The position numbers and the translations under genes were made by a program. A stretch of 64,000 bases of DNA, from contig NZ_QAOX01000006.1 in the NCBI RefSeq assembly GCF_003050935.1, forward strand, positions 1-64,000, in the 5' to 3' direction. Shown one piece after another: positions 63,498-64,000 of the stretch (the stretch's first letter is position 1; every line of letters starts with the position of its first letter). The stretch is from Luteibacter sp. OK325. Its GTDB lineage: Bacteria; Pseudomonadota; Gammaproteobacteria; Xanthomonadales; Rhodanobacteraceae. Under the pieces are notes generated by a model. The model had not been told where the DNA came from and ran no database searches. It saw only the letters and a list, made by a program, of their open reading frames with translations.

Positions 63498-63971
63498 ATG
63501 CGTGTCGATTATCAGAAGCAGTCGCCGGAACTGTTCAAGAAGTTCCTCGACTTCACCATGGCGTTCGGCCATTCCTCGATCGAGGAGTCGACCCGCGAGC
63601 TCGTCGAGCTGCGCGTATCCCAGATCAACGGTTGTGCCTTCTGCGTGGACATGCACGCGAAGCGCGCCACGATCCATGGCGAACGCGCGTTGCGCCTGCA
63701 CCATGTCGCCATCTGGCGCGAATCGAACCTGTTCACCCCGCGTGAGCGCGCCTGCCTTGCCTGGGCCGAAGTCCTGACGCAGATCCCCGCCCAGGGCGTT
63801 GCCGATGAGATCTATGAGCGCGTTCGGACGCAGTTGTCCGAGAAGGAAATATCCGACCTGACATTCTCTGTCATGGCCATTAACGGCTGGAATCGGGTGA
63901 ACGTCGCTTTTCACGTCGAGCCCGGCATCTTCGACAAGGCCTACGGCCTGGATCAGTCCGGCCTCGCCTGA
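63498..63971 (+). CDS. AhpD-like carboxymuconolactone decarboxylase family protein
   Basis: A 157-residue AhpD-like protein. The redox motif is Cys46 and Cys49 with His53 in INGCAFCVDMHAKRA, the form used by alkylhydroperoxidase AhpD-core proteins rather than true decarboxylases. It probably reduces peroxides with a thiol partner. GAGG precedes the ATG at 63498. Divergent from the sigma-remnant/LysR genes; together with the Ohr-like and NmrA-like genes it makes this end of the window a redox-defence neighbourhood. Confidence 0.9.
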   Translation: MRVDYQKQSPELFKKFLDFTMAFGHSSIEESTRELVELRVSQINGCAFCVDMHAKRATIHGERALRLHHVAIWRESNLFTPRERACLAWAEVLTQIPAQGVADEIYERVRTQLSEKEISDLTFSVMAINGWNRVNVAFHVEPGIFDKAYGLDQSGLA

Positions 63972-64000
63972 GGCCGCTCAAACCGGCGAGGCGTATCCCG

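Overview
The window reads as chromosomal DNA of a GC-rich gammaproteobacterium of the order Xanthomonadales, most likely Rhodanobacteraceae close to Luteibacter or Dyella. This placement is inferred from the 41-residue type C- ribosomal protein L36, the XpsD-like lipo-secretins, the number of diguanylate cyclases and the REP-like palindromes built on GTRGGAGCC. No taxonomic marker such as rRNA is present. There are 48 probable protein genes (one only a 3' end), no tRNA or rRNA genes, no CRISPR array, no insertion sequence and no prophage.

Positions 1-18.1 kb are mostly housekeeping and c-di-GMP genes. They hold two overlapping signalling genes (propeller-GGDEF and GGDEF-EAL), an S9 peptidase, a small acetyltransferase, an OsmC protein, a CorA transporter, an MpaB-like oxygenase, a GGDEF protein behind a likely FliA promoter, periplasmic SodC, an rRNA modification pair (RsmC- and RsuA-like), SelO, an exported unknown and a PAS-GGDEF-EAL protein.

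Positions 18.2-47.1 kb are the centre of interest: sixteen genes in a row on the minus strand. In transcription order they are an STN-domain periplasmic sensor, an ECF sigma factor, a FecR-type anti-sigma factor, a TpsB outer-membrane pore, a DUF2341-LamG-ExbB fusion, ExbD, TonB, a large porin, a coiled-coil exported protein, a small unknown gene, a 4296-residue TpsA adhesin, a PstS/DING-like phosphate-binding protein, then pseudopilins GspI, GspJ, GspK and lipo-secretin GspD. The content and partly the order recall the Pseudomonas aeruginosa VreAIR (PUMA3), Hxc and PdtA/PdtB loci, which respond to phosphate starvation. A cluster of four TGTCAY half-sites with Pho-box spacing stands in front of the first gene. 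I infer a phosphate-limitation regulon that builds and energises a surface adhesin and exports a phosphate-scavenging protein.

Positions 47.1-53.4 kb hold a small exported protein, a second near-identical secretin standing alone between REP clusters, 6-phosphogluconate dehydrogenase and a two-subunit CoA transferase. Positions 53.5-64 kb hold a LysR regulator, rpmJ, a TPR-GGDEF protein coupled to a small acidic-tailed protein, a YVTN propeller protein, an OFA-family transporter, and a redox group (NmrA-like reductase, Ohr-like peroxidase, AraC and LysR regulators, a sigma-region-4-only gene and an AhpD-like protein).

REP-like palindromes occur at about ten places. One cluster is read in frame as the N-terminus of the first complete gene, and one supplies the stop codon of another gene.
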